DNA of 14,063 nt from Clostridia bacterium. GTDB taxonomy: Bacteria; Bacillota; Clostridia; Oscillospirales; CAG-272. Under the pieces are notes generated by a model that did not search any database, had not been told where the DNA came from, and saw nothing but the letters and a program-made list of their open reading frames with translations. The translations under genes were made by a program, and so were the position numbers. The stretch covers positions 1-14,063 of the forward strand of contig JAFQWT010000188.1 of the NCBI GenBank assembly GCA_017407375.1. The letters are read 5' to 3'. Position 1 is the first letter of the stretch; each line of letters starts with the position of its first letter. This document shows, piece after piece, positions 6,872 to 13,834 of this stretch.

Positions 6872-9800
6872 TTACTGGAGGCGAGTCGCCAGATGACGGT
6901 ACACCGCGTCCGCGATCTGGTAGCGGCCGGCGTCGTTCGGGTGGACGCCGTTCGACTGCAGGGTGTTCGGCAGCGGGTAGCGGGTGTTGCCGTTGTCCTG
7001 ATACGTCGGGTAGTTGTACTCGGCGTCAAACTGACCTGCCAGGCTGACCACCGAGACGAAGGAGGAATACTTGCTCTCGGCCGCGATCTCGGCATAGACG
7101 TCGGCAAAGTCGTAGACAACGCCCATCTTCGCATAGTAGTTCCAGTTGATGCCGTAGGAACTACCGAAGCCGTCACGCGAGGGGAGCTGAAGCGTCACGA
7201 GCGTCACGTGGCACTCGGGGAACTCGGCGTGCATGAGGTCAACAAGCTCCTTGGCCATCGTCTTGAACTGCGCGCGGGTGGACTCGGTGTGGTTCCAGCC
7301 GACAAAGATGATAAACTCGTCGATGCCCTCACCGTTATCCACGTCAAGGCCCTGCGCCTTGGCGTAAGAGGTAAAGTCGACTTTACCTGCGGTGGCATTC
7401 CAGAAGGGGTTGCCCTCAGCGGCCCTGGCGTCCGTGTAGGGGATCGAGGACACCGTGGAGTCACCGCTGTAAAGGGTGAGCGTGCCGGACGTGGCCAGCG
7501 GCTTGAGACTTTCGCTGGTGTAGCCGTTTTTGTCAACGTGGATGAGCTTCAGGCGGGTCCGCTCGATGGTCTCGAGCTTCCAGATCTGATTCTGATCATC
7601 CGTGTAGCAGGAATGCTGGACAAGGTCGGTGTAATTGACCGTGGCGGGGTCGATCGTTACGTAGCGGAAGTATTCTCTGCCCGTGTAGGCGGTGGTGTAG
7701 GACTTAAAGCCCCAGCCGCCAAAGCCCTCATAGCGCACCTTGCCGTCGGTCCCCGAGACCTCACGCGTGCCGAGGAAGTTGATGTTCGTAAGGCCGTCAC
7801 CCGCGGGGGTGCCGCCCGTGCCGCAAAGGCGGCGGTAAAGCTCACCCACCCAAAGGCCGCCGCTCGTCAGCGAGTCACCGACGATGAGGACGTTCTTCTC
7901 GGTATCGGGGGAGGTGGGTCTCGGTACGACATTGATCTTGACCGTCTCCTCGTCCAGCACGTTGCCAAGGTTATCGCGCACGGCGATGGTCAGCGTGTGG
8001 ACACCGACGTCGGCCGCGGCGGGCTTCCAGATGTACTTACGGCTGTAGTTCGAGCCGCGGGAGACCTTGTCGGAATAGGACAGCTCGTAGGCAAACACGT
8101 CACTGTCAAGGCAGTAGGTAATGCCCTTGTAGAACAGCTCAAAGGTATCGCCGACCACAAGGTCGTACTGCTCGGGAAGCTTCAAAAGATCCATTTCCTC
8201 TTCCTCCTCGGGGGTGGCGGTGCCGCCCGTCGGGACGTTGACCACGTCACGGTAGCCCGTCACAAAGGTGATGTCGGGATAGACACCCACGGTGGAGAGG
8301 GACGGGTTGACGTTGGCCGTGTAGTAGATGCAGTAGGAGGGGCGCGCGCCGCTGCCAACGTCATAGGTCGTCTCCTCAATGGCGTAGGCATCGCTGTAGG
8401 AGGGCGAGAGACGGACAAAGCTGTCGCTCACCGGGTTTAAGCCGAGAATGAAGATCTGGTCCTCACCAAAGCTCGCAAAATCCGAGGCGGGGATCTCGAC
8501 CTCCACCAGGTAGTCGTCACGGCCGTTCGTCACGAGGGTGGCGGTGTACTTCTTGAAGAGCGAGGAGGCGTTGGGAGCCGTGGCCTTGCGGATCTCGATC
8601 TCGAGGGTGATCTCCTCCCCGACCGAGGGGATCGCGCCCGCGGGCTGAGTAAAGAAGGCAAACTGGTTGAGCTTGAGAGCGATGAGCTTGTCGGCCGCGC
8701 CGAACATGATCTCCTTGGTCATCGGACCGCCCCAGCCCTTGATGAGGGTGTTGGTCTTATCCAGGGGGATCGTGGTCTTGCCGCCGTCGGTGACCGAGGA
8801 ATTACCGACGACCTCCTTCTTCACAAGGGCCTCGGCGAGGAGGTTGACACGGTTGACGATGCTCTCCCATTCCGCGCCGCCGCCGCCCGCACCGTTCGTC
8901 ACGGTGAAGTCGGCCGTGGAGCCGTCCGAGAAGGTGATGCGCCAGGTGTCCTGCATGCCCACGGTTGCCACCTTATCGCAGGAGACAACGCTCGGTGCGG
9001 TGGCGGGAGGCAGGGTCACACGGGCCTCGTAGCCGTGGAGGAAGGACATATCCGGCGCGAAAAGGCGCGAGGAGTCCGAAAGGCCGGCGCCCGCGGTGTC
9101 CTTCGTGTAGTAGCCCGTGTACCGGTACTGGCTGCTGCCATCCATGAGGGTGGGGGTAAAGAAGTAGCTCGCGTTTTCCGAGGTCGAAAGGCGCACGCCG
9201 TCCGAACCGATGACGTTCAAGCCGAAGATGAAGACCTCATCGTCCTCAAAGTCGGCAAGGTCGCTCTTCGGGATCTCAACGTTCACCGTGTAATCGTCGG
9301 TGCCGTTCGTAAGGACGGTGGCGGTGTAGGACTTGTGAAGGGTGGAGGTGTAGGTCGACGTGGGATTCTCCGTGCCCGGCTTGCGGATCTGGATCTCCAG
9401 CGTGACCATCTTGTTCTCCGAGAGGTTGTAGCCCGTCTCCCCCGTAAAGAAGCCGAACTGGTTGAGGTTGATGCCAAGGACCTTGTCGCTGTCACCAAAC
9501 ATGACCTCCTTGGTCATGGGGCCTGCCCAGCCCGTGATGATCACGGCGCTGTGGGCGTTCTTTGCCACGGTGGTGTCGCCACCGTCGGACACGGTGGACG
9601 AGAGGACCTCGTAGGTCTTGACAAGCTCACCGACAAGGAGCTGGATGCGGCTTGCCTCGGCCTCATCGCCCGAGCCGCCCGCGTCGGCACCGTTGGTGAC
9701 CGAGAAATCGGCAGCGGAGCCGTCCGAGAAGGTGATGCGCCAGGTGTCGACAAGACCGGCAGTCGCTACCTTTTCGCAGGATCTAACGGTCACGGAGCTG

Positions 9801-10417
9801 CCCGCCTCACCGCGCACGTTGCCAAGCGAGGTCCAGGCGCTTTCATCGTAGGACACAAAGAGCTCACCGTTCTCCTGCTTGAAGAGGGGGGCCTTGCCGT
9901 CCTTACCCTTTTGCACCTTGAAGTCGGCGGTGGCGCCGTCCGAGAAGAAGATGCGGTACACGTCCTCCGTGGCGGTGCCCGTCACTCTCTGGCAGGCGGT
10001 CACGGTCGGGGGCGTTCCGTTCTCCCCCCGTCTCACGGTGAAGTCGGCGGTTACGTTATCCGAGAAGGTGATGCGGTACACGTCCCCCTCGGCGGTGGTC
10101 GTGATCTTCTCACACGAGGTCACGGTCGGGGAGTGGCCCGCCGCGCCTGCGGCACCGGGCGTGCCCTGGGCGCCTGCCGCGCCTGCGGCACCGTTGGTCA
10201 CCGTAAACTCGGCCACCGAATCGTCCGAGAAGGTGATGCGCCAGGTGTCCACCAGCCCGTCGCTCGATACCTTCTGGCACGAGACCACCGAGGGGGCGGT
10301 CACCGGCTGCGTCGTGTCGCCGCCGTTCCCCGTGCCAACCATCAGATCGCAGGAGGAGAGCAGGAAGGACGAAAGAAGCAACAGTGAGATCAGAACTAAC
10401 GAAATTCTCTTTTTCAT
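6872..10417 (-). CDS. Large modular surface lipoprotein with C-terminal SGNH/GDSL-type hydrolase domain
   Basis: This 1181-residue protein starts MKKRISLVLISLLLLSSFLL and has a lipobox LSSC (C23), so it is a predicted lipid-anchored exported protein. Residues 42-171 hold three small beta modules of the form P-x-V-x-x-C...DTWRITFSD...ADFTVTNG, joined by G-X-Y linkers, including seven collagen-like triplets at 76-96. A different short module (about 177-205) follows. Residues 207-472 and 473-730 are two diverged copies of one unit: a fourth or fifth small module plus about 220 residues containing GW[AG]GPMTKE[VI]MFG, which I do not recognise (possibly a carbohydrate-binding beta-sandwich). After an acidic linker (EEEEE) comes an Ig-like domain (about 743-831), then SGNH hydrolase: VGDSLTSGG (846-854, S849 nucleophile), EGFGGWGFKSY (897-907), FVGWNHT (1038-1044, N1042) and NGVHPNDAG (1156-1164, H1159). 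The residue usually Asp before His is N1156. Likely an extracellular polysaccharide esterase or deacetylase; substrate unknown. It is monocistronic. Confidence 0.88.
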   Translation of the reverse strand: MKKRISLVLISLLLLSSFLLSSCDLMVGTGNGGDTTQPVTAPSVVSCQKVSSDGLVDTWRITFSDDSVAEFTVTNGAAGAAGAQGTPGAAGAAGHSPTVTSCEKITTTAEGDVYRITFSDNVTADFTVRRGENGTPPTVTACQRVTGTATEDVYRIFFSDGATADFKVQKGKDGKAPLFKQENGELFVSYDESAWTSLGNVRGEAGSSVTVRSCEKVATAGLVDTWRITFSDGSAADFSVTNGADAGGSGDEAEASRIQLLVGELVKTYEVLSSTVSDGGDTTVAKNAHSAVIITGWAGPMTKEVMFGDSDKVLGINLNQFGFFTGETGYNLSENKMVTLEIQIRKPGTENPTSTYTSTLHKSYTATVLTNGTDDYTVNVEIPKSDLADFEDDEVFIFGLNVIGSDGVRLSTSENASYFFTPTLMDGSSQYRYTGYYTKDTAGAGLSDSSRLFAPDMSFLHGYEARVTLPPATAPSVVSCDKVATVGMQDTWRITFSDGSTADFTVTNGAGGGGAEWESIVNRVNLLAEALVKKEVVGNSSVTDGGKTTIPLDKTNTLIKGWGGPMTKEIMFGAADKLIALKLNQFAFFTQPAGAIPSVGEEITLEIEIRKATAPNASSLFKKYTATLVTNGRDDYLVEVEIPASDFASFGEDQIFILGLNPVSDSFVRLSPSYSDAYAIEETTYDVGSGARPSYCIYYTANVNPSLSTVGVYPDITFVTGYRDVVNVPTGGTATPEEEEEMDLLKLPEQYDLVVGDTFELFYKGITYCLDSDVFAYELSYSDKVSRGSNYSRKYIWKPAAADVGVHTLTIAVRDNLGNVLDEETVKINVVPRPTSPDTEKNVLIVGDSLTSGGLWVGELYRRLCGTGGTPAGDGLTNINFLGTREVSGTDGKVRYEGFGGWGFKSYTTAYTGREYFRYVTIDPATVNYTDLVQHSCYTDDQNQIWKLETIERTRLKLIHVDKNGYTSESLKPLATSGTLTLYSGDSTVSSIPYTDARAAEGNPFWNATAGKVDFTSYAKAQGLDVDNGEGIDEFIIFVGWNHTESTRAQFKTMAKELVDLMHAEFPECHVTLVTLQLPSRDGFGSSYGINWNYYAKMGVVYDFADVYAEIAAESKYSSFVSVVSLAGQFDAEYNYPTYQDNGNTRYPLPNTLQSNGVHPNDAGRYQIADAVYRHLATRLQ
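8228..9001 (-). repeat. Internal tandem duplication, copy 2 (lipoprotein residues 473-730)
   Basis: This is the second copy of the unit in 9002-9799. Much of the sequence has diverged, but a 32-nt stretch at 8919-8950 is exactly identical to 9717-9748, 798 bp (266 codons) apart. That is consistent with an in-frame duplication, with local sequence homogenised or under strong constraint. Confidence 0.9.
9002..9799 (-). repeat. Internal tandem duplication, copy 1 (lipoprotein residues 207-472)
   Basis: This is the first of two head-to-tail units of about 260 residues. Shared landmarks with copy 2 are SCEKVAT/SCDKVAT, DTWRITFSDGS, GWAGPMTKEVMFG/GWGGPMTKEIMFG, LNQF-FFT, YTAT-TNG-DDY-V-VEIP and F-GLN. 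The offset is 266 residues at the start of the unit, falling to about 259 at its end through small deletions. Confidence 0.9.
9905..10294 (-). repeat. Array of three small beta modules with collagen-like linkers (lipoprotein N-terminus)
   Basis: Residues 42-76, 97-131 and 137-171 of the lipoprotein are repeats of a module of about 35 residues with the pattern P-x-V-x-[SA]-C, then [WY]-R-I-x-F-S-D and [AD]-[ED]-F-x-V. Each repeat is followed by G-X-Y-type spacers. Further copies occur at residues 208-243 and 475-509. At the DNA level, a 28-nt stretch at 10222-10249 is identical to stretches within 9717-9748 and 8919-8950. Confidence 0.85.
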
Positions 10418-10429
10418 AGCTACCTTTCC

Positions 10430-10468
10430 GACCGCCCGAAGGGCGGCCTTACCACGAGCTTGCGCTCG
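10430..10468 (-). promoter_or_regulatory. Two consecutive hairpins in the 5' leader of the lipoprotein mRNA
   Basis: On the minus strand, CGAGC-GCAA-GCTCG (10455-10468) gives a 5-bp stem capped by a GNRA tetraloop. It is followed by an 8-bp GC-rich stem around CCGCCC-TTC-GGGCGG (10430-10448, including one G-U pair). The second stem directly abuts the ribosome binding site GGAAAGG (10423-10429), which sits 5 nt before the ATG at 10417. The hairpins are followed by no U-tract, so they are not a terminator; a role in mRNA stability or translation is inference. Confidence 0.6.
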
Positions 10469-10490
10469 AAATTCAGAAACATCTACCTTA

Positions 10491-10520
10491 ATTTTATCAA
10501 AACACGCCCCCGCGTGTCAA
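10491..10520 (-). promoter_or_regulatory. Sigma-A promoter of the lipoprotein gene
   Basis: The -35 box TTGACA (10515-10520) and -10 box TAAAAT (10491-10496) are 18 bp apart. The predicted start near 10484 gives a leader of about 67 nt containing two hairpins. The promoter lies after the arg cluster terminators, so the gene is its own transcription unit. Confidence 0.82.
10502..10517. promoter_or_regulatory. Perfect inverted repeat in the spacer of the lipoprotein promoter, candidate operator
   Basis: ACACGC-CCCC-GCGTGT has perfect 6-bp arms around a 4-bp centre and overlaps the -35 box. It lies upstream of the predicted transcription start, so it would act as DNA rather than RNA. The cognate regulator is not in the window. 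Confidence 0.45.
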
Positions 10521-10583
10521 GGCACGCCCTCCTTTTTCGGCACTTTGCCAAAAACACCGCCCGAAAATGGGAAAAATGCAACA

Positions 10584-10610
10584 AAAAAAGACCGCCCCGC
10601 GGTCTTTTTT
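10584..10610. terminator. Rho-independent terminator downstream of the arg cluster (bidirectional shape)
   Basis: This is a perfect 12-bp stem with arms AAAAAAGACCGC and GCGGTCTTTTTT and a CCC loop. A- and T-runs on both sides make it usable in either direction. Functionally it closes the argJ-B-D-F transcript, about 175 nt after argF. Confidence 0.9.
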
Positions 10611-10619
10611 ATGGACAAA

Positions 10620-10671
10620 AGAAAAAAATAAGGAAAATCCCCGCGCGCGCTCCCACAGGGACAGCGCGCGC
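10620..10671 (-). terminator. Second, upstream hairpin terminator after argF
   Basis: The 9-bp arms GCGCGCGCT/AGCGCGCGC (10643-10651 and 10663-10671) carry an inner CCC/GGG stem. On the minus strand they are followed by GGGGATTTTCCTTATTTTTTTC. The U-tract starts a few bases late, so it may be a weaker terminator backed up by the one at 10584-10610. Confidence 0.6.
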
Positions 10672-10684
10672 TTCGCGGCGAGGA

Positions 10685-10790
10685 GAGAATTTTGTGCCAG
10701 ACGAGGCGCACCGAGAAACGGAGGCGCGGGCGTACTCACGTACGTCAAGCCGAGTATCGCAGGCGCAACGAAGTATGGCGCAAAATTATC
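10685..10790. mobile_element. MITE-like fold-back element at the 3' end of argF
   Basis: This is a 106-bp non-coding segment bounded by imperfect 18-bp terminal inverted repeats (10685-10702 and 10773-10790, 15 of 18 matching; core AATTTTG[TC]GCCA). A central hairpin CGTAC-TCAC-GTACG (10731-10744) shares the same dyad axis. Inside it are two direct copies of CCGAG-7nt-GGCGC (10711-10727 and 10750-10766, 14 of 17 identical). It has no coding capacity. The right terminal repeat includes the argF stop codon. Whether it is multicopy in the genome cannot be seen here. No clear target-site duplication was found. Confidence 0.5.
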
Positions 10791-11775
10791 CCGCGAGGGT
10801 CGCGGCGATGACCGCCTTGATGGTATGCATGCGATTCTCCGCCTCGTCAAAGACGATCGAGGCCTCGCTTTCAAAGACCTCGTCGGTCACCTCCATGCAG
10901 GTGAGGCCGAATTTCTTGTGGATCTCTTTTCCGACGGTCGTACCGAGGTCGTGGAAGGCGGGGAGGCAGTGCATAAAGCGGCACTGCTTGCCGGCGTTTT
11001 GCATCAGCTCGGCGGTGACGCGGTAGGGGGTGAGGTCGCGGATGCGCTCCTCCCAGACGGCGTCGGGCTCACCCATCGAGACCCAGACGTCGGTATAGAT
11101 GACGTCGGCGCCGCGGGTGGCCTCCATGGGATCCTCACAGAGGGTGATCGTGGCGCCCGTCGTCTCGGCGATGGCGCGGCACTCGGTCACCAGGGCGGCA
11201 TCGGGGAAATACTTTTCAGGCGCGGCGGCCACAAAATGCATGCCCATTTTGGCGCAGCCGACCATCAGAGAGTTGCCCATGTTGTAGCGGGCGTCTCCCA
11301 TATAGACGAGCTTTTTGCCGCGAAGGTCGCCAAGATGCTCACGGATCGTGAGGAAGTCGGCAAGGATCTGCGTCGGGTGGAACTCGTTCGTGAGGCCGTT
11401 GTAGACGGGCACGCCCGCGTAGGCGGCCAGCGCCTCGACCAGCTCCTGGCCGAAGCCGCGGTACTCAATGGCGTCAAACATACGCCCAAGGACGCGGGCC
11501 GTGTCGGGAATGCTCTCCTTTTTGCCGATCTGCGAGCCCTGCGGGTCGAGATACGTGGGGTGCATACCGAGGTCGGCGGCGGCCACCTCAAAGGCGCAGC
11601 GCGTGCGCGTGGAGGTCTTTTCAAAGATGAGGGCGATCGACTTGCCCTCGCAGAGGCGGTGGGGGATCCCCGCTTTTTTCTTCTGCTTAAGCTCGGCGGC
11701 GAGGTCAAGAAGCCCCGCGATCTCCTCGCTCTGAAGGTCAAGGAGCTTTAAAAAGCTCTTCCCTTTCATGTTCAT
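10786..11775 (-). CDS. argF: Ornithine carbamoyltransferase ArgF
   Basis: This 329-residue cytosolic enzyme makes citrulline from ornithine and carbamoyl phosphate. The carbamoyl-phosphate motif STRTR is at residues 55-59. The ornithine/carbamoyl loop HCLP is at 269-272, HPTQ is present, and DVWVSMG is the ornithine-binding SMG motif. YMGDARYNMGNS matches the OTC fold and argues against aspartate carbamoyltransferase. The ATG at 11775 overlaps argD by 4 bp and has AAAGGAG 7 nt upstream; a second ATG follows two codons later. The stop codon TAA lies within the terminal repeat of the fold-back element. The biosynthetic context favours anabolic ArgF over catabolic ArcB. Confidence 0.97.
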   Translation of the reverse strand: MNMKGKSFLKLLDLQSEEIAGLLDLAAELKQKKKAGIPHRLCEGKSIALIFEKTSTRTRCAFEVAAADLGMHPTYLDPQGSQIGKKESIPDTARVLGRMFDAIEYRGFGQELVEALAAYAGVPVYNGLTNEFHPTQILADFLTIREHLGDLRGKKLVYMGDARYNMGNSLMVGCAKMGMHFVAAAPEKYFPDAALVTECRAIAETTGATITLCEDPMEATRGADVIYTDVWVSMGEPDAVWEERIRDLTPYRVTAELMQNAGKQCRFMHCLPAFHDLGTTVGKEIHKKFGLTCMEVTDEVFESEASIVFDEAENRMHTIKAVIAATLAG

Positions 11776-12947
11776 GCTTCTACTCCTTTCGCGGCGGCGG
11801 CAAGGATCGCGGCGATCGCCTCGTCCAGCACCGCATCGTCAATGTTGAGGGCGGGCAGGAGCCGCACCTTGTTTTTGGCCGTGAGACAAAGGACGCCCGC
11901 GGCGATGCCGTCAGCCACCACCTCCGCGGCGGGGCGGACGGTCTCAATGCCGATCATGAGGCCAAGGCCCGAGACCGACTTTATGCCCTTGGCACCCGAA
12001 AGCGCCGAGAAGATGCGCGCGCTCTTTTCCCTGACCGAGGCAAGGAGGGCATCGTCAATGCGCGAGAGCACCGAGAGGGCGCCCGCCGCAGCCACGGGAT
12101 TTCCGCCGAAGGTCGAGCCGTGGTCGCCATAGCCGAGGAGGCCCGAAACCCCCTCCGCCATCAGGCAAGCGCCGATCGGCAGGCCGCCGCCAAGGCCCTT
12201 GGCCGTGGTGACGACGTCAGGATGCAGGCCGTAATGCTGATACGCATACAGCTCCCCCGTGCGGCCGTTGCCGGTTTGCACCTCATCGATCATAAAGAGG
12301 GCGCCGCGCTCATGCACCGCGCGCTCGACCGCTGTGAGGTACCCGCCCGACAGGGCGTTGACGCCCCCCTCGCCCTGCACGCACTCCAGCAGCACGGCGG
12401 TCACGGGGTATTCGTCAAGTATTCTTTGCATTTCCTCGATATTCTCGGCCTCTGCGTGAATAAAGCCGGGGGTGAGGGGCTGGAAAAGCTTGTGGAAATG
12501 GTCCTGGCCCGTGGCGGCGAGGGTGGTCAGCGTGCGGCCGTGGAAGCTGTTTTTGAGGGTCACGATCACGGCGTTATCGAGGCCGCGGACGTCCGCGGCG
12601 TGGCGGCGGGCGACCTTGATGGCGCACTCGTTGGCCTCGGCACCCGAGTTGGCAAAGAACACGCGGGCCATACCCGTGCGGGTGCAAAGCACCTCGGCAA
12701 GGCGGGCGCAGGGCTCGGTGTAATAGAGGTTGGAGGTGTGCGCCACCGCCGAAAGCTGGGCGGTGACGGCGGATATCCAGGCGGCGTCCGCATGGCCGAA
12801 GGCGGTCACGCCGATGCCCGAGCCCATGTCGATATAGCGGCGGCCCGCGGCATCGTAGAGGAGCGAGCCCTCGCCCCGCACAAGCTCCAGGGGAAAGCGC
12901 TTATAGGTAGCGGCGACGTAGCGGTCGTCGATCGACTTGAAGCTCAT
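11772..12947 (-). CDS. argD: Acetylornithine aminotransferase ArgD
   Basis: This 391-residue class III PLP aminotransferase converts N-acetylglutamate semialdehyde to N-acetylornithine using glutamate. The PLP lysine is K250 in TTAKGLGGGLPIGA. D221 in FMIDEVQTGNGRTG binds the pyridine nitrogen, and FFANSGAEANECAIK (97-111) is the phosphate-binding region. NSFHGRT and ECVQGEGGV are typical of the ArgD group. It overlaps argB and argF by 4 bp each. Specificity for acetylornithine rather than ornithine or GABA is assigned from the arg cluster context; such enzymes may also act in lysine synthesis (DapC). Confidence 0.95.
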   Translation of the reverse strand: MSFKSIDDRYVAATYKRFPLELVRGEGSLLYDAAGRRYIDMGSGIGVTAFGHADAAWISAVTAQLSAVAHTSNLYYTEPCARLAEVLCTRTGMARVFFANSGAEANECAIKVARRHAADVRGLDNAVIVTLKNSFHGRTLTTLAATGQDHFHKLFQPLTPGFIHAEAENIEEMQRILDEYPVTAVLLECVQGEGGVNALSGGYLTAVERAVHERGALFMIDEVQTGNGRTGELYAYQHYGLHPDVVTTAKGLGGGLPIGACLMAEGVSGLLGYGDHGSTFGGNPVAAAGALSVLSRIDDALLASVREKSARIFSALSGAKGIKSVSGLGLMIGIETVRPAAEVVADGIAAGVLCLTAKNKVRLLPALNIDDAVLDEAIAAILAAAAKGVEA

Positions 12948-13822
12948 GCCTTATCCCCCTTGACCATAGTGCCCGCGCCCTCATCGGTGAGGATCTCCAT
13001 CAGGATCGAGTGCGGGATGCGGCCGTCCATGATGATGACGTTTTCAACACCGCGCTCAATGGCCTCGACACAGCAGTTGACCTTGGGGATCATACCGCCC
13101 GAGATGACGCCCTCCCCCTGCAGGTGGGCGGCCTCACTGACCGTCAGCTCGGGAATGAGGGTACGGGGATCGTCCTTATCGCGGAGGATCCCCGCGATGT
13201 CGGTCATCATGATGAGACGCTCAGCGCCGAGGGCCCCCGCGATGTAGGCGGCGGCGGTATCGCCGTTGATGTTGTAGGTGTTGCCCTCCCTATCGCAGCC
13301 GACGGTGGAAACGACGGGGATATAGCCCTTCTCAAGAAGGTCGGTGACGGGCTTTATGTGGATCTTTTTGATGTTGCCGACGTAGCCGAGCTTTTCGTTT
13401 TTCATCTCGGCCTCGATGAGGCGCCCGTCAATGCCCGAGATGCCCATGGCCTTGCCGCCGCGGCTCTCCAGCAGGTTGACAAGGGTCTTGTTGACCTTGC
13501 CCGCCAGCACCATCTGGACGATGTCCACCGTCTCCTTGTCGGTCACGCGCAGGCCGTCCACAAAGACGGGCTCCTTACCAAGGCGGGCCATCAGATCCGA
13601 GATCTCGTGGCCGCCGCCGTGGACGAGCACGACCTTGACGCCGATGAGCCACAGAAGGACAATATCTTCCATGACCTGCTCCTTGAGCATTTCGTTGACC
13701 ATGGCATTTCCGCCGTACTTGATGACGACGATTTTTCCGTTATAGCGTCTGATATAGGGCAGCGCGGCGGTGAGGACTTCCGCACGTTCCGCGTTGGTGA
13801 ATTCGTTGTACATCATTGTCAT
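12944..13822 (-). CDS. argB: N-acetylglutamate kinase ArgB, arginine-sensitive type
   Basis: This amino-acid kinase phosphorylates N-acetylglutamate, the step commonly feedback-inhibited when ArgJ recycles acetyl groups. It has VIKYGGNAM (lysine and glycine loop near residue 34), VHGGGHEIS, YNINGDTAAAYIAGAL and GGMIPKV. The N-terminal helix segment ALPYIRRYNGK before the first strand is characteristic of hexameric, arginine-inhibitable enzymes. The longest frame starts at 13822 (292 residues), but the GGAGG at 13825-13829 is only 2 nt from that ATG. The in-frame ATG at 13816 is 8 nt away and is the more likely start (290 residues). The gap to argJ is short (12 or 18 nt). Confidence 0.96.
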   Translation of the reverse strand: MTMMYNEFTNAERAEVLTAALPYIRRYNGKIVVIKYGGNAMVNEMLKEQVMEDIVLLWLIGVKVVLVHGGGHEISDLMARLGKEPVFVDGLRVTDKETVDIVQMVLAGKVNKTLVNLLESRGGKAMGISGIDGRLIEAEMKNEKLGYVGNIKKIHIKPVTDLLEKGYIPVVSTVGCDREGNTYNINGDTAAAYIAGALGAERLIMMTDIAGILRDKDDPRTLIPELTVSEAAHLQGEGVISGGMIPKVNCCVEAIERGVENVIIMDGRIPHSILMEILTDEGAGTMVKGDKA

Positions 13823-13834
13823 ATCCTCCGTGGA

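Noticed and set aside
10418..10785. Small RNA gene or CRISPR in the 368-base intergenic region
   Set aside because: There are no spaced identical repeats. The hairpins are explained by terminators, the fold-back element and the mRNA leader, and no independent promoter for an RNA was seen.
10460..11026. Plus-strand frames between the lipoprotein gene and argF (10460-11026, 10567-11751)
   Set aside because: They cross terminators, promoter elements and argF antisense, have no recognisable domain and no plausible start context.
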